From: Algibacter miyuki | GTDB lineage: Bacteria; Bacteroidota; Bacteroidia; Flavobacteriales; Flavobacteriaceae | Direction: 5' to 3' | Assembly: GCF_030409805.1 (NCBI RefSeq) | Contig: NZ_JAUFQP010000013.1 | Span: 688,501-752,500, forward strand | Length of the DNA: 64,000 nucleotides | Shown here: positions 46,839 through 55,055 of the stretch, piece by piece | How positions within the stretch are numbered: position 1 is the first letter of the stretch | Layout: the number at the start of each line of letters is the position of its first letter | Notes under the pieces: generated by a model | The model's database searches: none | What the model was told of the DNA's origin: nothing | The model's input: only the letters and a program-made list of their open reading frames with translations | Position numbers and translations under genes: made by a program

Positions 46839-47204
46839 TTAAACGAGGGGTGGGTGAAAAATGAAATCTGTATAATGAAATTTGTAAATATCATTATACA
46901 ATGAATTTATTTTTGAATTTTGCTCATTTGTATAAAACAACAAATAATCAATATGAGTATCTTGGAAATAAACAACAGAATGTTCTACTGAAAAAGAATG
47001 ATTTTTTTCACTACCATTTTCAGAAGTACTAGCTTTAGCTAATTCTTCTTTTAAGTGACATTTTCCGTTACATTGTAATTCGGGTTTATCTTGATTTATA
47101 CAAAGTTCAGTTTTGATGTACTCATAAAAAGCAGCATATTCCATAAAAGGAATTACGGGTTTTAGAAACAAGAATAATGATAGTATGAGTGCTGCTGTTT
47201 TCAC
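46839..47204 (-). CDS. Small exported CNGKCH protein at the head of the copper locus
   Basis: A 121-residue protein with a hydrophobic N-terminus (MKTAALILSLFLFLKPVIP) that is either a signal peptide or an anchor. The core has TELCINQDKPELQCNGKCHL, with Cys35, Cys45, Cys49 and His50. The CxxxCH spacing is one residue longer than a heme c motif, so heme binding is unlikely and metal binding more likely. The C-terminus is hydrophobic (FIFHPPLV) and His-rich stretches (NHSFSVEH) precede it. I recall similar short proteins with a CNGKCHL core near TonB receptor genes in Bacteroidota, but no function is established. It is the first gene of the locus. Confidence 0.7.
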   Translation of the reverse strand: MKTAALILSLFLFLKPVIPFMEYAAFYEYIKTELCINQDKPELQCNGKCHLKEELAKASTSENGSEKNHSFSVEHSVVYFQDTHIDYLLFYTNEQNSKINSLYNDIYKFHYTDFIFHPPLV

Positions 47205-47320
47205 GGCTCAAATATCTTGATTTTTTTAAAAATTTCCTAGTATTAATTTGTTTATAAATGCAATGGTGCTTTGTATGAATTTTTCTTTATCGAGGAGAAG
47301 AGCAAAAGTCGTTCTAAACT

Positions 47321-47366
47321 AAAAAAGATTCACAGCTATTTAATATAGGACTATGAATCTTTTTTT
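47321..47366 (-). terminator. Terminator of oxyR
   Basis: Stem AAAAAGATTCA / TGAATCTTTTT (47322-47332 and 47354-47364) beyond the stop at 47390. It separates oxyR from the small CNGKCH gene that starts at 47204 on the same strand. Confidence 0.8.
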
Positions 47367-47389
47367 TATTGTTATGTGTTAGTGCAATA

Positions 47390-48328
47390 CTACTTCGGTA
47401 ACGGACTAATAATTTTTACATTCTGAAAAGCAATAGCGCCACGAACAACGCCAGAGATAACATCCTGTAAAGCCTCGATAATTTGCATTTTTAATTCACT
47501 TTTATGGTAAATTAAACTCACTTCTCGTGCTGGTGAAGGCTCGTTAAAATAATGAAGATTGACCATTTCTTTTTCACGAATTTCTAAAGTATGTAAATAA
47601 GGAAGCAAGGTCATACCTAAACCTTCGTTAGATAGCTTTATTAAGGTTTCAATACTTCCACTTTCTAGTTGAAATTTTTCGTCTTCTTGAGCTTTAAAGG
47701 TTTTACATAAGTTAATTACACCATCGCGAAAGCAGTGGCCGTCTTCTAGCAAAAGCATATCGTCTACATCCAAATCCGAAACGTCAATCTTTTTATTGGT
47801 ATGCAAGCGGTGCCCCTTTGGAATGTAACTTACAAAAGGTTCAAAATAAAGCACACGTTCTTTTATACTATCGTCTTCCAATGGAGTTGCAGCAATGGCG
47901 GCATCTAAATGACCATCTTTTATGCGAGCCATTATTTCTTCCGTAGTTAATTCTTCAATTTTAAGTTTTACTTTTGGGTGTTTTTTAATAAAGTTTTTCA
48001 AAAACATCGGTAATAAAGTAGGCATAACCGTTGGTATAATCCCTAATTTAAATTCGCCACCAATAAATCCTTTTTGCTGATCTACAATATCTTGAATTCT
48101 GTAGGATTCATTGACAATATTTCGAGCTTGGGTTACAATTTTTCGTCCAACATCGGTGAGTTCAATAGGTTTTTTACTTCTATCAAAAATTAAAACATCG
48201 AGCTGATCTTCTAATTTTTGAATTTGCATACTTAAGGTAGGTTGGGTTACAAAGCATTTTTCGGCCGCTTTAGTAAAATTCTGATTTTCGGCTACAGCCA
48301 AAACATAATATAATTGGGTGATTGTCAT
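47390..48328 (-). CDS. oxyR: Hydrogen peroxide sensor, LysR-family regulator OxyR
   Basis: A 312-residue LysR-type regulator. I start it at ATG 48328 (MTITQLYYVL); a TTG 9 bases upstream is unlikely. The winged helix is at 1-~60 (NFTKAAEKCFVTQPTLSMQI). In the sensor domain DGHCFRDGVINLC places cysteines at residues 199 and 208, the same numbers as the peroxide-reactive Cys199-Cys208 pair of E. coli OxyR. Oxidation to the disulfide activates peroxide defence genes. It is divergent from dps with 104 bases between, a classical OxyR target arrangement, and it lies immediately upstream of the copper locus on the same strand. Confidence 0.95.
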   Translation of the reverse strand: MTITQLYYVLAVAENQNFTKAAEKCFVTQPTLSMQIQKLEDQLDVLIFDRSKKPIELTDVGRKIVTQARNIVNESYRIQDIVDQQKGFIGGEFKLGIIPTVMPTLLPMFLKNFIKKHPKVKLKIEELTTEEIMARIKDGHLDAAIAATPLEDDSIKERVLYFEPFVSYIPKGHRLHTNKKIDVSDLDVDDMLLLEDGHCFRDGVINLCKTFKAQEDEKFQLESGSIETLIKLSNEGLGMTLLPYLHTLEIREKEMVNLHYFNEPSPAREVSLIYHKSELKMQIIEALQDVISGVVRGAIAFQNVKIISPLPK

Positions 48329-48432
48329 AAGAATCAATTTTGACTATAAAAATATAAAAACTATCAATTATACTTATACTAAATCAGGAGAAATATAGAT
48401 TAATTTTGTATTGAACAAAAAAGCATATTAAA
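48329..48432. promoter_or_regulatory. oxyR-dps intergenic region with dps -7 box
   Basis: The dps side has TAATTTTG at 48401-48408, matching TAnnTTTG, 25 bases before the ATG. No TTG is present at 19 bases upstream, as expected for an activator-dependent promoter. Two CTAT tetramers (CTATAAAAATATAAAAACTAT, about 48344-48364) resemble OxyR half-site spacing, but the match to the E. coli consensus is weak. Confidence 0.5.
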
Positions 48433-48912
48433 ATGACAATAAATATTTTAGGATTAGACTCAAAAAAGACAAAAGAAATAGCTACAGATTTAAATGATCT
48501 ATTAGCTAATTTTCAAATATATTACCAAAACTTAAGAGGTATTCATTGGAACATTAAAGGGAAACGTTTTTTCGATTTACACGTAAAATTTGAAGAATTA
48601 TATACGGATGCCAATACTAAAGTTGATGAAATTGCAGAACGTATTTTAACGTTAGGTGAAACACCTTTGCATACTTTTGAAGATTATGCAGCAAAAGCGC
48701 AAGTGCCTGTTGGGAAAAATATTTCTCAAGATGATTTAGCCGTAAGATTGATTGTAGATTCTTTAGCTGAATTACTAAAAATTGAACGACAAATACTTGA
48801 CAAAGCGGGGGATGCAAGCGATGAAGGAACAGGTTCTATGATGAGCGATTTTATTACCGAACAAGAAAAAACAGTTTGGATGATGAAAGCTTGGTTGAAT
48901 GAAACGGTTTAA
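48433..48912 (+). CDS. dps: Dps-family ferritin-like DNA protection protein
   Basis: A 159-residue four-helix protein. NLRGIHWNIKGKRFFDLH and the following FEELYTDANTKVDEIAERI contain the His, Asp and Glu of the inter-subunit ferroxidase site of Dps dodecamers. The last helix (ITEQEKTVWMMKAWL) is typical. It oxidises Fe2+ with H2O2 and stores iron, protecting DNA. It is divergent from oxyR, which probably activates it. A terminator follows at about 48935-48968. Confidence 0.95.
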   Translation: MTINILGLDSKKTKEIATDLNDLLANFQIYYQNLRGIHWNIKGKRFFDLHVKFEELYTDANTKVDEIAERILTLGETPLHTFEDYAAKAQVPVGKNISQDDLAVRLIVDSLAELLKIERQILDKAGDASDEGTGSMMSDFITEQEKTVWMMKAWLNETV

Positions 48913-48934
48913 AATAAACCAATAAAGAATAGAA

Positions 48935-48968
48935 AAAAGGGCGGTCTGAAAAGATCGTCTTTTTTTTG
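48935..48968 (+). terminator. Terminator of dps
   Basis: Stem GCGGTCT-GAAA-AGATCGT with G-T pairs, then a run of T residues. Confidence 0.75.
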
Positions 48969-49062
48969 TTTAATAAGTGCGCAATTGGAGCTATTACTAA
49001 TATTCAAGTTCTTATTTTTAATTTTATTATGGTAGCAGCCTTTTAATCATTTTAGGTGAAAC

Positions 49063-49908
49063 TTATTTCTTTTTTTCGGCCCGCTTAACAATAGTAATAG
49101 CGGCAATTAAATCTTGCACTTCTAAGTTTTCGTCCTCATCTTCGGTAACAAAAGGCGCTAATTTATCATTATTGAAATTGTAAATTTTCCAACGTTTAAA
49201 TTGGTATTCTAAGGCGGTGAAATTTTCAACCCAATCTCCCGAATTCAAATACATGGTTTTGCCGTGTTTGTTTTGTACATACTCCATTTTGGGTTGGTGT
49301 ATATGGCCGCAAATCACATAATCATAACCATTTTCAATAGCCAGTTCCGAGATTACTTTTTCATAATCATTAATATGTTTTATAGCACCTTTAACACCGT
49401 TTTTAACCTTTTGAGAAAGCGAATAGCGTTCCTTGCCGCGTTTTTCTAAATACCAGTTAACACAACTGTTTATAAGCGTTAATAAATCGTACCCATAGCC
49501 ACCAAGTTTGGCTAGCCATTTTGCATTTTGTATCGAAATATCAAACACATCACCATGAAAAAACCAGGCTTTCTTGCCGTCTAATTCCAAAACCGCTTTA
49601 TCCACAATAGAAATATTTCCGATAGTAGTATTACTAAATTTTCTCAACATTTCATCATGATTTCCGGTAATGTAAATTACTTCCACACCGTTCGCAGCCA
49701 TGGTCATTATTCGTTTAATTACCTTTAAATGCGATTTCGGAAAGTAGCGTTTGCTAAATTGCCAAATATCAATAATATCACCATTTAAAATTAGTTTTTT
49801 AGGTTCAATGCTATTTAAATAGGTGAGTAGGTGCTTGGCATGGCACCCAAAAGTTCCTAAATGTACATCCGATATTACTGCAATTTCAATTTTACGTCTA
49901 ATCTTCAA
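49063..49908 (-). CDS. LpxH-like metallophosphoesterase (UDP-2,3-diacylglucosamine diphosphatase family)
   Basis: A 281-residue calcineurin-type phosphoesterase with all metal motifs: SDVHLG, NGDIIDIW, GNHDE, HGDVFD and GHIHQP. This arrangement matches the UDP-2,3-diacylglucosamine hydrolases of lipid A synthesis that are annotated in Bacteroidota, although these are diverged from E. coli LpxH. The final ~45 residues are a basic/acidic tail. Single gene; the 320 bases upstream show no gene. Confidence 0.82.
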   Translation of the reverse strand: MKIRRKIEIAVISDVHLGTFGCHAKHLLTYLNSIEPKKLILNGDIIDIWQFSKRYFPKSHLKVIKRIMTMAANGVEVIYITGNHDEMLRKFSNTTIGNISIVDKAVLELDGKKAWFFHGDVFDISIQNAKWLAKLGGYGYDLLTLINSCVNWYLEKRGKERYSLSQKVKNGVKGAIKHINDYEKVISELAIENGYDYVICGHIHQPKMEYVQNKHGKTMYLNSGDWVENFTALEYQFKRWKIYNFNNDKLAPFVTEDEDENLEVQDLIAAITIVKRAEKKK

Positions 49909-50228
49909 AATTCACATGTTTGTTCATGTAAATTTCAAATAAAAAAAGCGAAATCAGATTATGTAATCTTTAATTTATAATAAACTAATTATCAGGTAAT
50001 TGTTATTAAATTGTTATGGGTTTTTATTTTTAATTAGATTACTTACAATGATGAAGGTTTTATCGTTCAAAACACTTTGTTAAGTAGGATTAATTATAAA
50101 TCAGAGCAGTGTAAATGCTAATCAGCAGACTTAGAAACCTCAAAAAAATATCGTGCTTCAATACATTTTTATCACAGTTCATGCCTGAAATTGAAGTCTA
50201 AAGTTTATTTTAGCCAAAAATTGAAATC
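49909..50228. other. 320-base divergent gap, nothing recognised
   Basis: Very AT-rich sequence between the phosphoesterase and aroC. No open frame, hairpin with T-run or clear TTG/TAnnTTTG promoter was found; it must contain the promoters of both genes. Confidence 0.4.
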
Positions 50229-51290
50229 ATGGCAGGTAACTCCTTCGGAAAACTATTTACTTTATCAACTTATGGCGAATCTCACGGCCCAGCATTAGGC
50301 GGTGTTATAGATGGTTGTCCATCAGGAATTAAGTTAGATTTAGACGAAATTCAAAATGAATTAAACCGAAGAAAACCAGGCCAATCGGCTATCGTTACAC
50401 AACGTAAAGAACCCGATACGGTAAAATTTCATTCCGGCATTTTCGAGGGCGTAACCACAGGCACATCTATTGGTTTTGTTATCGAAAACACCAATCAAAA
50501 ATCTCACGATTACAGTCATATAAAAGATAGTTACCGTCCAAGTCACGCCGATTATACCTATGATAAAAAGTATGGTTTACGCGATTATCGTGGTGGTGGT
50601 CGTAGCTCGGCACGCGAAACGGCATGTCGTGTAGTGGCAGGAGCCATAGCAAAACAAATGTTAAAAGGAATCGAAATTACGGCTTACGTTTCTGGAGTTG
50701 GCACCATGAAATTAGATAAACCGTACAACGAGCTAGACCTAAATTTAGTAGAATCTAACATTGTACGTTGCCCAGATCAAGACATGGCAGAAAAAATGGA
50801 AACTTACATCAAAGAAGTTCGTGGAAAAGGCGATACCGTTGGTGGTATTGTGAGCTGTGTTATCAAAAACGTGCCTGTTGGTTTAGGCGAGCCGGTTTTC
50901 GATAAATTACACGCCGAACTTGGTAAAGCCATGCTATCCATCAACGCTGTAAAAGGTTTTGAGTACGGTAGCGGATTCCACGGAAGTACTATGTATGGCA
51001 GCGACCATAACGATGCTTTTAACAGCGACGGCACAACAAAAACAAACTATTCTGGCGGAATTCAAGGAGGTATTAGCAACGGTATGGATATCTATTTCAG
51101 CGTTGCATTTAAACCCGTAGCCACGTTAATTCAAAAATATGAAACCATCGATAAAGATGGTAATTTTGTGGAAATGCAAGGTAAAGGACGTCACGACCCA
51201 TGTGTTGTGCCACGCGCCGTACCTATTGTAGAAGCAATGGCGGCACTTGTAATAGCCGATTTTCAATTAATTAATAAGCTTTACAACTAA
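50229..51290 (+). CDS. aroC: Chorismate synthase
   Basis: A 353-residue FMN-dependent enzyme converting EPSP to chorismate, the last common step of aromatic biosynthesis. Visible signatures: [18 protein letters not shown] at the start (family signature with catalytic His), [45 protein letters not shown], and the second His in [14 protein letters not shown]. Length is typical. It is transcribed alone. aroK is unlinked, at 17896. Confidence 0.98.
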   Translation: MAGNSFGKLFTLSTYGESHGPALGGVIDGCPSGIKLDLDEIQNELNRRKPGQSAIVTQRKEPDTVKFHSGIFEGVTTGTSIGFVIENTNQKSHDYSHIKDSYRPSHADYTYDKKYGLRDYRGGGRSSARETACRVVAGAIAKQMLKGIEITAYVSGVGTMKLDKPYNELDLNLVESNIVRCPDQDMAEKMETYIKEVRGKGDTVGGIVSCVIKNVPVGLGEPVFDKLHAELGKAMLSINAVKGFEYGSGFHGSTMYGSDHNDAFNSDGTTKTNYSGGIQGGISNGMDIYFSVAFKPVATLIQKYETIDKDGNFVEMQGKGRHDPCVVPRAVPIVEAMAALVIADFQLINKLYN

Positions 51291-51300
51291 AATATTTTTT

Positions 51301-51460
51301 AGAAGCTATTTCCCGCTTTTCGCTATATCTTTTTATGTGCAGAAATATCTTCAGCATTACATTAAGGTATCATTTAATCTGTGGTCATTTTTCTGTTTAA
51401 TAAGTTACATATTAAGCACATAAAAAGGATGCCGCTGCAATCGGGGCTAAACTAATTTGC
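51301..51460 (-). repeat. Intergenic repeat, copy C
   Basis: The left block TTTCGCTATATCTTTTTATG and the right block CATAAAAAGGATGCCGCTGC share their core with copy B (CGCTATATC...AAAAAGGATGCCGCT). Here the two are separated by ~95 bases and joined by an inverted repeat TTTTTATGTGC / GCACATAAAAA. The outer ends have diverged (AAGCTATTTCCCGC, GGGGCTAAACTAATTTGC). It lies directly after aroC. The rest of the gap to 51702 shows no gene. Confidence 0.72.
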
Positions 51461-51702
51461 GTAAAAAAGGCTTTTTGAGTTAGGTGTTTTTTTTTCTTTA
51501 AATAAGCCAGTTTTAATTATTAAAATTTCAATTTAAGTCTCTTTTTATTCATTTATTGTGAGAGAATATTCGTATTTGTAATAAAAAACCTAATTTATCT
51601 TCATTTTTTTGCAGTAAACTCATAGGTAATCTGCTTTTTTTTATACCAAAAATACCTATATTGTGTCAAAATTTTAAAGACGTAAAACGTATTCTAAAAC
51701 AT

Positions 51703-53031
51703 ATGAAGAAACTTGCAATGCACTGGAAGATTATTATAGGAATGATTCTTGGAATCATTTTTGGTTTTATAATGAATAATGTAGACGGTGGCCGCGGCTT
51801 TGTTGGAGATTGGATAGCTCCTTTCGGAAAAATATTTATCAATCTTCTAAAACTTATTGCAGTACCTTTAATTTTAGCGTCTTTAATAAAAGGTATTACC
51901 GATTTAAAAGATATCTCTAAAATAAAAAACATGGGTTTACGTACCCTTGGAATCTACATGGGAACTACCGTAATTGCTATAGCTATAGGTTTAGCCTTGG
52001 TAAATACAGTAAAACCAGGTGTTGGAATGCCTGAAGATACTATCGAGAAAATTAAATTACGTTACGCTAATGATACAGGTATTGCCGATAAAATAACCGA
52101 AGCATCTGCACGAACAAACGCAGGGCCATTACAAGCTTTGGTAGATATTTTCCCGAGTAATATTTTTCAATCTTTTGTAGAAGCTTCCATGTTGCAAATT
52201 ATATTTTTTGCACTTTTTGTTGGTATTTGTTTACTACTAATAGGTGAAGAAAAAGCAAAACCATTAACAGGCTTTTTCAATTCTTTAAATGATGTGGTCA
52301 TGAAAATGGTCGACTTAATTATGCTTTCCGCACCCTATGCGGTGTTTGCTTTAATGGCAAATGTTATTATAGCTTTCGATGATACCGAAATCCTATTAAA
52401 ATTATTACTATACGCTTTCTGTGTATTTATTGGGCTTGTTTTAATGATAGGTGTTTATTTAATTCTGGTAGCAGTATACACCAAAAAATCACCATTATGG
52501 TTTTTAAAACAAATTAGTCCAGCGCAATTATTAGCGTTTTCAACAAGTAGTAGTGCTGCAACGTTACCGGTAACTATGGAGCGTGTGGAAGAACATTTGG
52601 GAGTAGACGGTGAAGTTGCCGGATTTGTACTGCCGGTTGGAGCTACAGTAAATATGGATGGTACTAGTTTATATCAAGGTATTGCAGCAGTGTTTATTAT
52701 GCAAGTGGTTTGGCCCGAAGGTTTAACCTTTACAAATCAATTGGTTATTATTGGTACAGCGTTGTTAGCTTCTATTGGTAGTGCTGCTGTGCCTAGTGCA
52801 GGTATTGTTATGCTCGTTATTGTATTAGAATCTATTGGTTTTCCTGCGGAATTATTACCTATTGGTTTAGCCTTGATTTTTGCAGTCGATAGACCTTTGG
52901 ATATGTGTAGAACTGTTGTAAACGTAACAGGGGATGCTACTGTAGCTATGATTGTTGCAAAATCTTTAGGTAAACTTCACGACAACCCAAAACCTAATGA
53001 ATGGGATGATAATTATGAGGAGGTGAAGTAG
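51703..53031 (+). CDS. Dicarboxylate/amino acid:cation symporter (DAACS family)
   Basis: A 442-residue inner-membrane transporter. I start it at ATG 51703 (MKKLAMHWK); a TTG at 51661 gives 14 extra residues without support. Eight membrane helices and two re-entrant hairpins are recognisable: STSSSAATLPVTM (HP1), GATVNMDGTSLYQ (TM7, cation site), SIGSAAVPSAGIVML (HP2), and AVDRPLDMCRTVVNVTGDA (TM8, substrate site). The Arg in RTVVNVTGD is the position that in glutamate/aspartate transporters contacts the side-chain carboxylate, so an acidic amino acid or C4-dicarboxylate is likely. Confidence 0.93.
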   Translation: MKKLAMHWKIIIGMILGIIFGFIMNNVDGGRGFVGDWIAPFGKIFINLLKLIAVPLILASLIKGITDLKDISKIKNMGLRTLGIYMGTTVIAIAIGLALVNTVKPGVGMPEDTIEKIKLRYANDTGIADKITEASARTNAGPLQALVDIFPSNIFQSFVEASMLQIIFFALFVGICLLLIGEEKAKPLTGFFNSLNDVVMKMVDLIMLSAPYAVFALMANVIIAFDDTEILLKLLLYAFCVFIGLVLMIGVYLILVAVYTKKSPLWFLKQISPAQLLAFSTSSSAATLPVTMERVEEHLGVDGEVAGFVLPVGATVNMDGTSLYQGIAAVFIMQVVWPEGLTFTNQLVIIGTALLASIGSAAVPSAGIVMLVIVLESIGFPAELLPIGLALIFAVDRPLDMCRTVVNVTGDATVAMIVAKSLGKLHDNPKPNEWDDNYEEVK

Positions 53032-53337
53032 TAGGCTTTGTTGTTAAAAAGGTTGAAAACTTTCTATTAGGCTTAATTTCTGAGAGATAATTATTAATGA
53101 GACAAGTTTAGTTGTGATTTGAGTTACTTTATAATCAGAACGAAACATATGGTTCTAATTTGTGATTTTTTTTTTATAAACTAGAGTTCAAATATTAAAG
53201 GAGAAATTGCAAACACTCAAGTAACAAAACGAATATTATGACTGATTTTCTTGCCTGAAATAATTTTGTTATGTCTCGTTTTTCCGTAGAAAACTCATAG
53301 AAATTTTCGTTATATTTGATTAAACAGCAAAATCATC
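53032..53337. promoter_or_regulatory. 306-base gap with -7 box of the sulfurtransferase gene
   Basis: TATATTTG at 53311-53318 lies 20 bases before the sseA ATG and matches TAnnTTTG; no TTG is seen at 19 bases upstream. Nothing else is recognised in the gap and no gene is present. Confidence 0.5.
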
Positions 53338-54159
53338 ATGAGCACATCAATTCATTTACCAACACCTTTAATTTCCGTTAATTGGCTTCAAGAACATTTA
53401 AATAGCGAAAAACTCATTGTTTTAGATGGTACAATAAACAAAGTGTTTGATGCATCTCTGGAACAAATACCAGGCACGCGCTTATTTGATATAAAAAAGA
53501 AATTTAGCGATGTGTCTAATCCGTTTCCAAGTGGTTTTCCTTCCGAAGAACAGTTTCAAAGAGAAGCTCAAAATTTAGGGATTAATAACGATAGTGCTAT
53601 TGTGGTTTACGATGATAAGGGAATTTATTCTAGCGCACGTGTTTGGTGGCTGTTTAAAGCTTTTGGATATAATAACGTTGCGGTGCTAAATGGAGGCTTT
53701 CCCGCATGGTTAAAGGCCGAATATAGCACAGAACCCATGACAAGTTATTCTGGTGAAATCGGAGATTTTACAGCTCACCTTCAACCTAAATACATGGAGT
53801 TTTTCGACGATGTTAAAGCTGCATCGGCAAATAAAACTCACAAAATTATAGATGCACGATCGGCAGGGCGTTTTAACTGTGAAGTGCCAGAACCTCGTGA
53901 AGGTTTACGTATGGGGACTATTCCAAACTCTGTTAATTTACCATTCACTGATTTGTTAATAGATGGTGTTTTAAAACCTAAATTAGATTTAGAAAAAGCC
54001 TTTTACATGCTAGCGGGTAAAGACGATGCAATAATATTTTCTTGCGGATCGGGATTAACGGCTTGTGTTCTTGCTTTAGCAGCTGAAATTTCAGGATATA
54101 AAAATCTATCCGTTTATGATGGGTCTTGGACAGAATGGGGCGACTTAGTGCCGAATTAA
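53338..54159 (+). CDS. sseA: 3-mercaptopyruvate/thiosulfate sulfurtransferase (two rhodanese domains)
   Basis: A 273-residue protein with tandem rhodanese folds. The N-terminal one is non-catalytic (ISVNWLQEHLNSEKLIVLDGT, IVVYDDKGIYSSARVWWLF). The C-terminal one has the active-site loop SCGSGLTACVLALA; the CGSGxTA form is typical of mercaptopyruvate sulfurtransferases, whereas thiosulfate enzymes usually have CRKGVT-type loops. It transfers sulfur from 3-mercaptopyruvate to thiol acceptors in the cytoplasm. Single gene. Confidence 0.92.
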   Translation: MSTSIHLPTPLISVNWLQEHLNSEKLIVLDGTINKVFDASLEQIPGTRLFDIKKKFSDVSNPFPSGFPSEEQFQREAQNLGINNDSAIVVYDDKGIYSSARVWWLFKAFGYNNVAVLNGGFPAWLKAEYSTEPMTSYSGEIGDFTAHLQPKYMEFFDDVKAASANKTHKIIDARSAGRFNCEVPEPREGLRMGTIPNSVNLPFTDLLIDGVLKPKLDLEKAFYMLAGKDDAIIFSCGSGLTACVLALAAEISGYKNLSVYDGSWTEWGDLVPN

Positions 54160-54220
54160 ACCATTATTAGAAACGATTTTCAAAGGAACTTCAAAAATAA
54201 ATTCAGAAAAAGAGTTTAAT

Positions 54221-54832
54221 TTATTGCTCGAATTCTTCAGTATAAAGTCGAGGTAACGATATTTTGAATTTTACAGCGAGCAAACGTATTAAAACAACGA
54301 TTGCGCTAGAGATGATAAAAACCCAATTATCTTGAATAGGAAATTGAAGTAATATAAAATAGGTAACACCTCCCAAAATACAAGCTGTAGCATAAATCTC
54401 TTTTCGGAAAATTACCGGAATTTCATTACATAAAATATCACGAATTACACCGCCAAAACTAGCTGTCATTGTACCTAATGCAATACAAATTAAAGGATGT
54501 AATTTGGCTTCAATACCCAGTTCAATACCAGCCATGGTATATATACTTATCCCAATGGTGTCAAATAAAAACAGCGATGTGCGTAAATAATTAATTTTAC
54601 TTCTAAATAAAATAGTAGCAACGGTAGTTCCTAAAATAATGTAAGAAATCGTGATGTTTTGCATCCAACTTACTGGTGTGTGTCCAATAAGTAAATCGCG
54701 TAAAGTACCGCCACCAACAGCAGTTACAAAGGCAATGATTAAAATACCGAACAGATCCATCTTTTTTTCTAAAGCAATTAAAACGCCCGAAATAGAGAAA
54801 GCAACAATACCTAAAACATCGATGTAAAACAT
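54221..54832 (-). CDS. TRIC-type (UPF0126/YicG) trimeric cation channel family protein
   Basis: A 203-residue protein with about seven membrane helices in two inverted-similar halves. Each half has the family GGxxRD motif: GGGTLRDLLIG (about 41-51) and FGGVIRDIL (about 126-134). The family includes archaeal and bacterial homologues of the animal TRIC channels and of YicG; some have been proposed to transport small molecules such as glycine. Convergent with sseA. Confidence 0.93.
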   Translation of the reverse strand: MFYIDVLGIVAFSISGVLIALEKKMDLFGILIIAFVTAVGGGTLRDLLIGHTPVSWMQNITISYIILGTTVATILFRSKINYLRTSLFLFDTIGISIYTMAGIELGIEAKLHPLICIALGTMTASFGGVIRDILCNEIPVIFRKEIYATACILGGVTYFILLQFPIQDNWVFIISSAIVVLIRLLAVKFKISLPRLYTEEFEQ

Positions 54833-55055
54833 AATAATTAAATTTAAGGTTGTTAAAATACGAGATGTCCGTTCAGAAGGTTATCGTATTTTTCTATATA
54901 AATAAAAAAACCATTCTGAAAATTTAACGTACTAACAACGCTTGTTTTTTTGCGCGAAATTAGTGCTTTTTATAACGTATTAAGGGTTTCTTTAATAAGA
55001 TTTTCAACGCGTTAGTCGTTTGTCGATATTATACTATGAAATTTAAATTTCAGAC

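Noticed and set aside
41612..47204. Methanobactin biosynthesis cluster
   Set aside because: No MbnB/MbnC-type or precursor peptide gene is visible around the MbnP/MbnH pair, so a methanobactin role is not supported.
46839..47204. c-type heme motif in the small CNGKCH protein
   Set aside because: The spacing is CxxxCH, not CxxCH; such spacing is rare for heme and the surroundings do not look like a cytochrome.
48344..48364. OxyR operator in the oxyR-dps gap
   Set aside because: Only two CTAT tetramers fit; the full four-box consensus is not met, so I did not call a separate operator.
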